A stretch of DNA of 43,720 nt, taken from contig CALCRR010000406.1 in the NCBI GenBank assembly GCA_937894495.1, positions 1 through 43,720 on the forward strand. The letters run 5' to 3'. Below are positions 22,682-30,734 of the stretch, piece by piece; the stretch's first letter is position 1; every line of letters starts with the position of its first letter. The notes under the pieces were generated by a model. It was given only the letters and a program-made list of their open reading frames with translations, was not told the origin of the DNA and ran no database searches. Made by a program: the position numbers and the translations under genes. The stretch comes from an uncultured Ruminococcus sp. GTDB lineage: Bacteria > Bacillota > Clostridia > Oscillospirales > Ruminococcaceae.

Positions 22682-22805
22682 AAACTGATCTCTCCTAGAT
22701 CTGAACTGATCGCGTTTTACCGCAAAGCTCCCAAACAGCGTTATTCAGGAGCACCGACCTTGTTTTACGATCGGTAAAAGCTAAATAAATAAGCCAAATG
22801 CATTA

Positions 22806-22842
22806 AACTTTTAAAAGCCTCTATATAAAAATACAGAGGCTT
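22806..22842 (-). terminator. Intrinsic terminator after the cyclophilin gene
   Basis: AAGCCTCT (22815-22822) pairs with AGAGGCTT (22835-22842), 12-base loop, then TTTTAAAAGTTT on the minus strand, 18 bp past the stop. Confidence 0.75.
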
Positions 22843-22859
22843 GTGATAAAGCTATCGTT

Positions 22860-23330
22860 TTAAACAATAGTTACCTTTTTCATCACCTGCGGCTCAAGGG
22901 GCTTGTCGCTGAGGTCAACGCTTACGGAAGCTATCTCGTCAACAGCGTCCATGCCCTCGACCACCTTGCCGAATGCCGCATAGCTTCCGTCAAGATGGGG
23001 AGCGTCCTGATGCATGATGAAGAACTGTGAGCTTGCAGAGTTCGGCATCATTGATCTTGCCATGGAGATAACGCCCCTGGTGTGTTTAAGATCGTTTTTA
23101 ACGCCGTTTGTGCTGAACTCGCCCTTGATCTTATCCTTAGAGCCGCCCATGCCTGTGCCCTCAGGGTCGCCGCCCTGTATCATAAAGCCCTTGATGACCC
23201 TGTGGAATATAAGGCCATCATAAAAGCCCTCCTTGACCAGCTTTTCAAAATTAGCCACCGTGATAGGTGCTACCTCGGGATAAAGCTCGATAAGGATAGT
23301 CTTGCCGTTTTCCATTTCTATTTTGACCAT
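22860..23330 (-). CDS. Cyclophilin-type peptidyl-prolyl cis-trans isomerase
   Basis: 156 aa, a minimal single-domain cyclophilin. It catalyses proline isomerization during protein folding. Core motifs are present: FHRVIKGFMIQGGDP (catalytic Arg and Gln), GVISMARSMMPNSASSQFFI and HLDGSYAAFGKV. There is no signal peptide, so it is cytoplasmic. It has its own terminator downstream and lies 23 bp from the preceding hypothetical gene, on the same strand. Confidence 0.95.
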   Translation of the reverse strand: MVKIEMENGKTILIELYPEVAPITVANFEKLVKEGFYDGLIFHRVIKGFMIQGGDPEGTGMGGSKDKIKGEFSTNGVKNDLKHTRGVISMARSMMPNSASSQFFIMHQDAPHLDGSYAAFGKVVEGMDAVDEIASVSVDLSDKPLEPQVMKKVTIV

Positions 23331-23353
23331 GTCATTTTACCTCACAAATCAAA

Positions 23354-23890
23354 TTATCTGTTGCCGAAAAGCTCTTCGTCGTGCTTGTTTTTAGGCAGCA
23401 GGTCAGCGTCAAACTTTCTCTGCAGCTCCTGAAAATACTCACTCTCAGGGGTTCTCACTTTTTTGAAAAGACCCGACTTTGTGAACTCGTCAAGAGTGAA
23501 GAAATCTCTCTTGCCGTCGTTGTTGATGCAGTAGTATCTGTTGACCCTCTCAAAATTGCCGTCCTCGTCGTATCTGTTCTTGTCAAAGCAGCAGAAGATA
23601 TCCCTTGCCATGAGATCGCACAGCCTGAGAACTCTGGTGTAGTTTGAAACATCGTTCCAGTCGTCCAGCTCTTCCTTGAAAAACTGCTGAACAGGCACGC
23701 CGTTGACTTCCATTTTTCTTATTATCCTTGCAAGGCATACCGAAGCGTCCTTGTCGGTCAGCTTATCGAGCCTTGCGTTTTTATACTCCAGTATATAGTC
23801 GTTTACCGTAGCATAAAAAAGCTTGTCGTAAGGGAATACCTTTCCCTCTTCTGAATACTTGATGATCGGATTGTCAGTGTTGATGTTCAA
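23354..23890 (-). CDS. Hypothetical protein, 178 aa
   Basis: Not recognised. Translation starts at TTG (MNINTDNPIIKYSEEG) with AGGAGA 10 bases upstream. It is a soluble, charged protein with two Cys-containing aromatic stretches (ARDIFCCFDKNRYDEDGNFE and NRYYCINNDGKRDFFTLDEF). There is no signal peptide or membrane segment. It is probably co-transcribed with the downstream cyclophilin. Codon use and composition match the neighbouring housekeeping genes, so it is likely native. Confidence 0.7.
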   Translation of the reverse strand: MNINTDNPIIKYSEEGKVFPYDKLFYATVNDYILEYKNARLDKLTDKDASVCLARIIRKMEVNGVPVQQFFKEELDDWNDVSNYTRVLRLCDLMARDIFCCFDKNRYDEDGNFERVNRYYCINNDGKRDFFTLDEFTKSGLFKKVRTPESEYFQELQRKFDADLLPKNKHDEELFGNR

Positions 23891-23958
23891 TTGAATTCGC
23901 TCTCCTAATCAATAAATTATTATGTTTAAGGCAGCAAAAGCCGCCTTGTAAGCAGGAT

Positions 23959-24702
23959 CTATTCTTCTCTCTTGCGGTCGCCGTACATCGCCTCGAACTC
24001 CTGCACCTTCTGTGCCAGCAGCTCGTGGTCTACCTCACCGATATTATCGGGATCTTCACTGTGGTCGATAACTCCCAGCTTGTCGATATCCTGCTGGTCG
24101 GGCTCCTTGGTCACGGCTGCGATATCCTTATATTCGGGATAATCCTCAGGCTTCTTTGCATAGGGCAGGTCCACCAGCTTGGCGTCTACCTCGTCCTGAG
24201 TTACCTTGCTGAATTTAAAATCGGTATTCTCTACCTCGGCTACCTTAGCCTCATGCTCGGCATACATAGCCTCCATCTTCTCGTCTATGCCGCTCTCGGC
24301 AGCCACGGTTATGTCCTCATAGTGAGACTCAACATACCGAGCGTGCTCCACCTCATAGAGCTTTTCATACTCTGTCTGGGCGTCAACTATCTCCTCCTGC
24401 TCCACAGTGCTGGTGCCGTAGTCAGCATGGGTTTTGACAGGCTGGTTTTTCTTCTCAGCCAGCTCAGCCTCAAGCTGTGCCATTTTAGACCTTATCATCT
24501 CGGGGTCGACAGACTCGACCTCCAGCTTCTCGGGCAGAGGCTCGTCATACTTTGACTCCTTGACGGCAACAGTCTCTGCGGCTTTCTTTCTTGCAGGAGA
24601 CGGTGTGTTCCATATATCGTCCGGATTGATGCTGGGCTTGGCGGCAGCACCTGTTGTTGCTGCAGGCTTGCCTACAGGCTTATTTTTACTGAAAAGACCC
24701 AT
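23959..24702 (-). CDS. Hypothetical acidic protein, 247 aa
   Basis: Not recognised. It begins MGLFSKNKPVGKPAATTG, a short basic start, then becomes very Glu/Asp-rich with a probable coiled coil around residues 65-150 (MIRSKMAQLEAELAEKKNQ). No signal peptide, Cys or catalytic motif is visible. GGGGGAAG lies 8 bases before the ATG. It is divergent from the J-like protein gene at 25039, with which it may share a control region; both are acidic, low-complexity proteins of unknown role. A GC-rich hairpin (23929-23948) follows the stop. Confidence 0.65.
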   Translation of the reverse strand: MGLFSKNKPVGKPAATTGAAAKPSINPDDIWNTPSPARKKAAETVAVKESKYDEPLPEKLEVESVDPEMIRSKMAQLEAELAEKKNQPVKTHADYGTSTVEQEEIVDAQTEYEKLYEVEHARYVESHYEDITVAAESGIDEKMEAMYAEHEAKVAEVENTDFKFSKVTQDEVDAKLVDLPYAKKPEDYPEYKDIAAVTKEPDQQDIDKLGVIDHSEDPDNIGEVDHELLAQKVQEFEAMYGDRKREE

Positions 24703-25038
24703 AATTTATCTTCCCCCTGAAACAATTATTTTCAGATAGATCAAAAAAACTTTAACTTATCAAGTCATTTAGTCATTTATTATCTATACTCTTTAATTAT
24801 ACAATATTTTGTCTGAAATTGCAAATACTTTTTGTAGGCGAATTAAGATAAATTTTAAGGAGTTTTTTAGTAATTTTTACCCATGTTTACACATTAGTAA
24901 TAATATATTAAACGATATTTGATATATTATACGAAAGAATTTGATATAATTTACTTGGACTATAATACGTTAATTTTGTTTATCTTTTTAATGTATATTT
25001 TTTTAACCCGAAAACTAAAGATCAGAGGGGGAGTTAAT
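24703..25038. other. Divergent AT-rich intergenic region
   Basis: About 335 bp between divergent genes. It is strongly AT-rich with several TATAAT-like hexamers (for example TATATTATAC near 24928). No hairpin or repeat stands out. The open frame upstream of the TTG at 25039 is AT-rich leader, not protein. Confidence 0.45.
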
Positions 25039-27147
25039 TTGCCTAATCAGAAACTGGGCGTTACCGCTAACGAGCTGTTCGCCTGCAACCCGTTCAGAAT
25101 ACTGGGTCTTCCCGTTACGGCAGAGGACGAGGTCATTTCGTCTACCTACAAAAAGCTGCTTTCCATAGCAGGTACAGCTGAAGCCGATAATTATAAGACC
25201 GATTATGACTTTCCTGCACTTCCGCCCTTCCGCAGGGACGAGCTCACGCTGAAAACGGCATATGCAAAGCTTGCCAGCAACGGCTACCGCTGCTTTGCTT
25301 TTTCAAGCGGCGAGTTCTCGCAGTCGCTTAATATCGACGACGTTTTGCTGAATATCTATGATATCACAGGCTATGACTGCTTTCTCAGATGCTATATGTG
25401 GCTGATAGTCAACGACCGAACCTTTGAAGAGCCCGAGCTCTGGGTGCCGCTGGCTGAATACATAGATAAGATGATATATGCCGATCCCTCAAAGTGGGGC
25501 GCATATTTTGACAGCCGTTTCCCCCAGTCGGCACTGGCTAAGGATGGCGAGTCGCTGCTGGCAGAGTTCCATGCTACCTTCAAGGATATTATACTTCTGC
25601 CTATCAAGGAGCTGGTAAGGGGCTCTATGAGATGCACCACAGCTATACAGATACTTGAAGCTGCCAAGGTAGACGTCCATGAGGAGTTCCCAAGGATAGA
25701 TATACCCCAGGCTAACAAGGCTGCCCCCGGTATGCCACAGCCTAAGCTTAAAATAGCTGCCAAGGACGATGAGTATTTTGACCTTTCACAGGGCAAGATG
25801 GTGGAGAGCAATACCTTTGCCGCCGCAGCATCTGCTATCTCGGCAGACGCTATACTGGGCGCTGAGGCTCCCAAGCCCGCACCAAGACCTGCGCCTGTTC
25901 AGGCAGCACAGCCTGTTCAGCCTGTACAGCCTGCCGCTCCCAAGGAGGAGAGGAAGGTAAGTTTGGTAGATGACCATATCGCAGCTCAGGCAGCAGCCAA
26001 TACTGCCCAGAACGCTTCGAGAGTTTCTATGGTGGAGGAAGAGGTGCCTGTTAAGCACGTTGAGGCTATCGACGGTCTTGCTCCCAGAGTCAGACCTAAG
26101 ACAGCAGCTCAGCCAAAGCCGCAGGAGCCGGCTGGACTTTCCTTTGAGTCAAAGCCTTCGGCACCATCGGGTCAGGGTGTGGGATTTGACCTGCCCTCTG
26201 AGAATACCGCAGGCAAGCTCACTATCAATGCTTCTCCCGACGAATATACAAAGGATAAGAACAAGCCTAAGGAGGCGGCAGTTCCTGTTTACTATACCTC
26301 GCCCCCTGCAAACGACCTGCCTTCGGCAAATGTGGGCAGCAGGTCCCTTGAAGCTATCGACCCCTTTGCTTCGGCAGGCGGCAAGTCATCAAGCGGTCCC
26401 GCAGTTGTGGAGAGCTATGCCACAACAGGCGCAACAAAGCGCAAACAGGTCAGCCTGACAGGTCTTGACGGACTGGAGGGCGGCGCTGACAGCGGCGATA
26501 CTCTGGTGCAGATGCAGTTCACACAGCCCACAGGCGCAAGAAAGCAGGAGCCTGTACAGCTGGTGGAGGAAACTGTCGAGAACCAGAAGAACATAACCGA
26601 AAGAAAAACTCTGACCTCGATCATCGAGGATGTTGAGTCAAAGACTGAGGAGTCAGGCACACAGCTGCTGGCAGAGCAGGAGATAGAGGACGAGCTCTAC
26701 ACCGATACTCTTATCAAGCTGCTGCGTTCAAACCGCTCCAACAAGATGATGATGGAGGTAGATACCGAGCACGTATTCATCAACGGCGGCGGTAACGAGG
26801 GCAGCGCCAAGGTGTCCAACATCACCATGGACGAGATCAACCCCAACAAGATCGACACATCAAGCCTTGACTCGGCTTATGACGGCACCAGAAGGATAAA
26901 CGAGTCTGACCCCAACGCTGCGGCGAGGGCTATCAAGGCTAAGTATAAGAATATCAACATCGACGACATGATAAACCCCACCGTGGGCGGCACGCTCAAC
27001 AAGGAGTATCATGAGGACGCTATAAAGAAGTATGTTAAAGAGAAGCAGGCTGAGAAGAAGCTGTACGGCTCTATCGGCAAGTTCGTGCTGTTTGCTATCT
27101 TTGTGGCAGCTCTCATAGGCTTCCTGTGGTATATGACCAGCGGCTGA
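25039..27147 (+). CDS. J-domain-like, tail-anchored membrane protein, 702 aa
   Basis: Translation starts at TTG (MPNQKLGVTANELFACNPFR) with GAGGGGGAG just upstream; the frame extends 40 codons further but through AT-rich leader. Residues 15-75 (NPFRILGLPVTAEDEVISST ... YAKL) resemble a DnaJ-type helical start but lack a clear HPD. A folded region to about 240 is followed by a long Pro/Ala/Gln-rich disordered stretch, an acidic region, and a single C-terminal membrane helix (FVLFAIFVAALIGFLWYM), so the bulk faces the cytoplasm. A scaffold or chaperone-adaptor role is possible. A strong terminator follows. Confidence 0.72.
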   Translation: MPNQKLGVTANELFACNPFRILGLPVTAEDEVISSTYKKLLSIAGTAEADNYKTDYDFPALPPFRRDELTLKTAYAKLASNGYRCFAFSSGEFSQSLNIDDVLLNIYDITGYDCFLRCYMWLIVNDRTFEEPELWVPLAEYIDKMIYADPSKWGAYFDSRFPQSALAKDGESLLAEFHATFKDIILLPIKELVRGSMRCTTAIQILEAAKVDVHEEFPRIDIPQANKAAPGMPQPKLKIAAKDDEYFDLSQGKMVESNTFAAAASAISADAILGAEAPKPAPRPAPVQAAQPVQPVQPAAPKEERKVSLVDDHIAAQAAANTAQNASRVSMVEEEVPVKHVEAIDGLAPRVRPKTAAQPKPQEPAGLSFESKPSAPSGQGVGFDLPSENTAGKLTINASPDEYTKDKNKPKEAAVPVYYTSPPANDLPSANVGSRSLEAIDPFASAGGKSSSGPAVVESYATTGATKRKQVSLTGLDGLEGGADSGDTLVQMQFTQPTGARKQEPVQLVEETVENQKNITERKTLTSIIEDVESKTEESGTQLLAEQEIEDELYTDTLIKLLRSNRSNKMMMEVDTEHVFINGGGNEGSAKVSNITMDEINPNKIDTSSLDSAYDGTRRINESDPNAAARAIKAKYKNINIDDMINPTVGGTLNKEYHEDAIKKYVKEKQAEKKLYGSIGKFVLFAIFVAALIGFLWYMTSG

Positions 27148-27162
27148 TGAATAAAAATTATG

Positions 27163-27194
27163 AGCGCTTATGCAGACTGCATAGGCGCTTTTTT
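27163..27194 (+). terminator. Intrinsic terminator after the J-like gene
   Basis: AGCGCTTATGCA (27163-27174) and TGCATAGGCGCT (27178-27189) form a 12-bp stem with a 3-base loop, followed by a six-T run. Confidence 0.92.
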
Positions 27195-27392
27195 AGAGGT
27201 AAGCTGCTAGTCGCTAGTTGTTAGAGTGCTAGTGGCTAGAAAATATTCTTACAAAATTGTACGGTAAAGCGCACAAATGCAAAGATTAAAAAAACTCCAC
27301 ACAGCTTTAGTGGGGAAAAATAATCCTAATCAAAATACAGTAAGGTGCACCAAGTCATCATTTTCCAAGGTTGGCGCAGCCATCAAAATACT

Positions 27393-27551
27393 ATTGCTCC
27401 CCCAACTAAACCTTGCCAAAAATGCTTGACACAAATAAAAAATCTCTGCGTTGTAAAAGCTTGAAGGGCGACAGCCCATCTGCGCTTTTACGCCTTGATA
27501 TTTTTTATTTTTGCCTGCGCCTTTCCGGCAAGGTTTAATTGGGGGAGCAAT
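27393..27551. repeat. 159-bp palindromic (MITE-like) repeat element
   Basis: The outer 25 bases (ATTGCTCCCCCAACTAAACC and on to 27417) are mirrored at 27527-27551 with a single mismatch. Inner blocks AAATAAAAAAT and GTAAAAGC also pair with their complements, and the centre is GGGCGACAGCCC. The whole unit would fold into one long imperfect hairpin, typical of dispersed palindromic elements. Confidence 0.6.
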
Positions 27552-27636
27552 AGCCGCCACAAAAGCACCCCCTCCCCTCCGGGGAGGACTCGATATCTTG
27601 CCGTCCACACGATAGTTCGGCAGGTGGGGGAAATAC

Positions 27637-27666
27637 CCCGTCCGGTGAGGACCCGTCCGGCGAGGA
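27637..27666. repeat. 15-bp tandem direct repeat
   Basis: CCCGTCCGGTGAGGA (27637-27651) followed directly by CCCGTCCGGCGAGGA (27652-27666); one mismatch. Confidence 0.7.
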
Positions 27667-27732
27667 CCACTTGATTATTTTGGGTATTTGTGCTACAATA
27701 TACTCAAAACTATAAGAAAGACGGTGTGTGAT

Positions 27733-28356
27733 ATGAGCTCAAAAAAGTATTTTACTATTGGTCTGGCGCTGATGACGGCGCTTTTAATGTGCAGCTGCGG
27801 CAGTGAGGAGAGCGGCGAGCAGAGCAGCAAAGCGGCTGCCCCTGTCGGTGACAGCGTAGCTCAGACAGAGCAGCCTGCCGCACAGGAGGTGCAGGAGGAC
27901 GAGCAGCTCTACAGAAGCCTTAAAAGCTTTACGGCAACCACGCTGGAGGGTGCTGAGATCGACGAGAGCGAGCTGGCAAGGGCTGATGTCACTGTAATAA
28001 ATATCTGGTCCACCACCTGCGGACCCTGCCTTGACGAAATGGACGAGCTGTCTGACTTTGAAAGATCTCTGCCCGATAATGTCAAGCTGATGACCTGGTG
28101 CCTTGACGGTTTTTATAATACCGATTATGCTAAAGATATCATCTATGACGCAGAGTTTGACGGCATAACCCTTATCGACGGCACGGGCGACCTGGCAAGC
28201 CTTGGGGGAAGGATAATGTATACCCCCACCACCGTGTTTGTTGACCATGAGGGCAATATCACCACCGAGCCCATAATCGGCGCAGGTAATATCAGCGAGG
28301 GCTATACCGAGAAAATCAACGAGCTGCTCACCGCCCAGGGCAAGGATACTATATGA
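27733..28356 (+). CDS. TlpA-like thioredoxin lipoprotein
   Basis: 207 aa. It has a signal peptide with lipobox ending MCSC (lipidated Cys likely C22), an acidic Gln/Glu-rich linker, then a thioredoxin fold with the redox motif C96-G-P-C99 in VINIWSTTCGPCLDEMDELS and the cis-Pro region MYTPTTVFVDHEG. It is expected to reduce or oxidise thiols outside the membrane. The ATG at 27733 begins a normal lipoprotein signal (MSSKKYFTIGLALMTALLMC); the frame extends 15 codons upstream without support. Similar thioredoxin-like proteins accompany FTR1-P19 iron loci, so it is likely part of the cluster although 635 bp separate it from FTR1. Confidence 0.9.
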   Translation: MSSKKYFTIGLALMTALLMCSCGSEESGEQSSKAAAPVGDSVAQTEQPAAQEVQEDEQLYRSLKSFTATTLEGAEIDESELARADVTVINIWSTTCGPCLDEMDELSDFERSLPDNVKLMTWCLDGFYNTDYAKDIIYDAEFDGITLIDGTGDLASLGGRIMYTPTTVFVDHEGNITTEPIIGAGNISEGYTEKINELLTAQGKDTI

Positions 28357-28990
28357 AAATTAAGCCAATTTTAAGGCAGTTAAAAGAGTTAGCATATTAA
28401 AACTGATACGTGGAACTTATAAACAATATGAATGATGAACGGCTGCCGATTTTTGGCTTTTATCTACAAAATATTTGTAATACCACCCTTTCCCCTTGAC
28501 TTTTGAAATGAAAGGTGCTAAAATATTTTCTACAGGATTTGTAAACATTAAAGAGCTGTGTCGATAAGCTTTGGGCTTGTCGGCAGAGTTTAAAGCACTT
28601 GGTTAGTCAAGACTTAGTCGGTTAGTCATGTATATTCAGTGCGGTGCTGCCGTTGCTGCGGTATCGCATTTATAAATGCATAGCAGTTAGCGTTTTCTAA
28701 CCGAACTTAGGCTGCAAATTTTGAAATTTTTAGTCTCTTTTGCACAAAAAGCGGCAGGGGAGTAAATTTATTTGACTTGCAGGGGAGTTTATTCATAAGT
28801 TGGTTATGGCAAACTTAGTTAGTCGCCGCTGACCGCAGCCGGCTGAGCATAAGCTGAACGGGCAGCAAAGGTCATGATCTTGCGGCAAAAAAATTATTCA
28901 TAAGTTAGTCTGGGTAAACTTAGTTAGCATTCTTTAATTATTTGCAAATACCACAGCAGGGCTTTGCCCTTAATAAAGGAGATCCTGAAA
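28357..28990. promoter_or_regulatory. Long control region upstream of the iron operon
   Basis: About 630 bp with no gene. It contains GGTTAGTC/TTAGTC iterations (28601-28627), the palindrome GCATTTATAAATGC (28666-28679) and two related 34-bp blocks, TTATTCATAAGTT-x8-AAACTTAGTTAG, at 28789-28822 and 28894-28927. The TTAGTTAG cores recall DtxR/IdeR-type half-sites, so metal-dependent control is plausible but unproven. Confidence 0.45.
28789..28927. repeat. Pair of 34-bp direct repeats before FTR1
   Basis: Both blocks (28789-28822, 28894-28927) begin TTATTCATAAGTT and end AAACTTAGTTAG, 105 bp apart. The second ends about 60 bp before the FTR1 start codon. Confidence 0.6.
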
Positions 28991-30610
28991 ATGTCACTGA
29001 CAAAACAAAACAAGCTGGCTGCCGCAGGGGCGGTGCTGCTTGTTATACTAATGGCTGTGCTGATGCCTGTAAGGGCGCTGGCAGCTACAGAGTACATACC
29101 CTCGTGGGAGGAATATGTAGAGTCGGGCGCACCTGCATCATCTTGGAACGATGTGGCTGACTCAATAGATGATGTAATGCTGGCATCTATCGCCCTCTAC
29201 CGTGAGGGAAATATGGACGAGGCTTATAACGCAGCCCTTGTTATCTACAATTTCTATTATGAGACCTCGGGCTTTGAGCGAAATGTAAACGGCTATTCGG
29301 GCTCGGAAGTCAGCAAGGCTGAGCTGCAGTTCAAGACCGCCCGCAAGGCTGTTAAAGCAGGTAAGCCCGAAGATGAGATAATCGGCGAGTTTATTGAGCT
29401 CAGCACCATACTCCATAATCAGGCAAACACCCTTGATGGCATTGACGCCGAGGGAGTAAGCGGTATCGCCGAGGACGGCACAGCCAACGAAGCTGCCGCT
29501 TCCGAGACTGAGAGCGAGGAAAAGAGCGGCAACGGCAATACCGTAGGCGCAGGCAGCACCGCTAGCAGCCCTACGCTGGTATTCCTGCAGTGCTTCGGAA
29601 TAATTCTCCGTGAGGGACTTGAGGCTATACTGGTTGTCGGCGCTATCATCGCATATCTCGTTAAATCGGGTAATAAGGATAAGCTAAAGGCGGTTTATGC
29701 AGGCTGCCTGCTGGCTATCGGCGCAAGCTTTCTGAGCGCATGGCTGCTTAACGAGCTAAAGCTTGCAAATACCGCTAATCAGGAGATAATCGAGGGCGTT
29801 ACCGCACTGCTTGCAGTGGTTGTACTCTTCTATGTCAGCAACTGGATGGTCTCCAAGGCTGAGGCTGACGCGTGGAACAAGTATATTGACGATCAGGTGA
29901 AGATATCTGCCGAGACCGGCAGCGTGTTCACACTGGGCTTTACCGCTTTCCTGGCAGTGTTCAGAGAGGGCGCAGAGGTGATACTTTTCTACCAGCCCCT
30001 CATATTGGGCGGCAGTATGAAAATGGTCTGGACAGGCTTCGGCGTGGGTTGCGTTGTGCTGGCGGTGGTATTCATCGCAATACGCTTTTTCAGCGTCAAG
30101 CTGCCCCTCAGACCCTTCTTCCTGGGCACCAGCGTGCTGATGTTCATAATGTCCATATCCTTCCTGGGTTCGGGTATCAAGGAGCTTATAGAGGGTGACG
30201 TTATCGACATGACCTCACCCGAGTGGCTGCAGTCGATAATCCCATTTAACGATACTCTCGACGTGCTGGGCGTATACCCTGTTATCGAGACACTGATACC
30301 TCAGCTGATACTCATACTCATCACAGTGATGATCTTCGTTATACAGAACTGGAAGAGAGACAGCCATGTGGAGTGCGGACTTGTTGCCATAGTTTTCGGC
30401 ACTATCGGACTGCACAAGTTCTATAACGGCAAGTACGGCAAGGGACTGCTCTTCATACTCTTCTGCTGGTCGGGAATACCTACGCTGGTGGGCATTCTTG
30501 AAGGTATACACTACCTGACGGAGACTCAGGAGCAGTTTGAGGAAGAGCTGAAACCAAAGCCCAAAAAGCAAAAGAAAGAAAAGACCGCTAAGAAAAAAGC
30601 AAGAGCGTGA
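28991..30610 (+). CDS. FTR1-family iron permease with C-terminal TM2 domain
   Basis: 539 aa. Signal peptide (to about residue 31), then an extracytoplasmic helical region (about 35-140), an acidic linker, and the FTR1 core of seven membrane helices with the two iron-binding motifs REGLE (207-211) and REGAE (325-329). FTR1 proteins carry iron across the membrane, usually with an oxidation step. After about residue 455 a TM2 domain follows (VFGTIGLHKFYNGKYGKGLL) and a very basic tail, an unusual fusion. The ATG at 28991 has AAAGGAG 9 bases upstream. It is the first gene of the operon proper. Confidence 0.93.
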   Translation: MSLTKQNKLAAAGAVLLVILMAVLMPVRALAATEYIPSWEEYVESGAPASSWNDVADSIDDVMLASIALYREGNMDEAYNAALVIYNFYYETSGFERNVNGYSGSEVSKAELQFKTARKAVKAGKPEDEIIGEFIELSTILHNQANTLDGIDAEGVSGIAEDGTANEAAASETESEEKSGNGNTVGAGSTASSPTLVFLQCFGIILREGLEAILVVGAIIAYLVKSGNKDKLKAVYAGCLLAIGASFLSAWLLNELKLANTANQEIIEGVTALLAVVVLFYVSNWMVSKAEADAWNKYIDDQVKISAETGSVFTLGFTAFLAVFREGAEVILFYQPLILGGSMKMVWTGFGVGCVVLAVVFIAIRFFSVKLPLRPFFLGTSVLMFIMSISFLGSGIKELIEGDVIDMTSPEWLQSIIPFNDTLDVLGVYPVIETLIPQLILILITVMIFVIQNWKRDSHVECGLVAIVFGTIGLHKFYNGKYGKGLLFILFCWSGIPTLVGILEGIHYLTETQEQFEEELKPKPKKQKKEKTAKKKARA

Positions 30611-30620
30611 CATAAGACCA

Positions 30621-30693
30621 CCCACTCTTGTGTGGGAAAGCAAAACGTTCCCACAACCTGAAAGGTATATCCCGACGAATTACCGCCGGTAAT
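30621..30693 (+). promoter_or_regulatory. Competing hairpins between FTR1 and P19
   Basis: CCCAC (30621-30625), GTGGG (30632-30636) and CCCAC (30650-30654) can form either of two exclusive stems (the second extended as GTGGGAA/TTCCCAC-like). The palindrome ATTACCGCCGGTAAT follows at 30679-30693, then AAGGAGG and the P19 ATG. Confidence 0.45.
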
Positions 30694-30734
30694 ATATTAT
30701 TTACTTTGTTATTTATTTTGAAGGAGGAAAAATC

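Larger units (their letters stand above)
27195..27732. other. Repeat-rich noncoding region
   Basis: About 540 bp without a gene. It contains GCTAGT/GCTAG iterations (27205-27239), the 159-bp palindromic element (27393-27551), a CCTCCCC-type hairpin near 27570-27586 and a 15-bp tandem repeat (27637-27666). The open frames across it follow the palindrome and lack ribosome binding sites. Confidence 0.6.

Noticed and set aside
22682..22800. Possible riboswitch upstream of the cohesin-like gene and guaA
   Set aside because: Some pairing exists (GCTCC/GGAGC, ACCGA/TCGGT) but no purine or c-di-GMP aptamer core can be recognised.
27330..27608. Minus-strand 92-codon frame
   Set aside because: It runs through the palindromic repeat and lacks a ribosome binding site.
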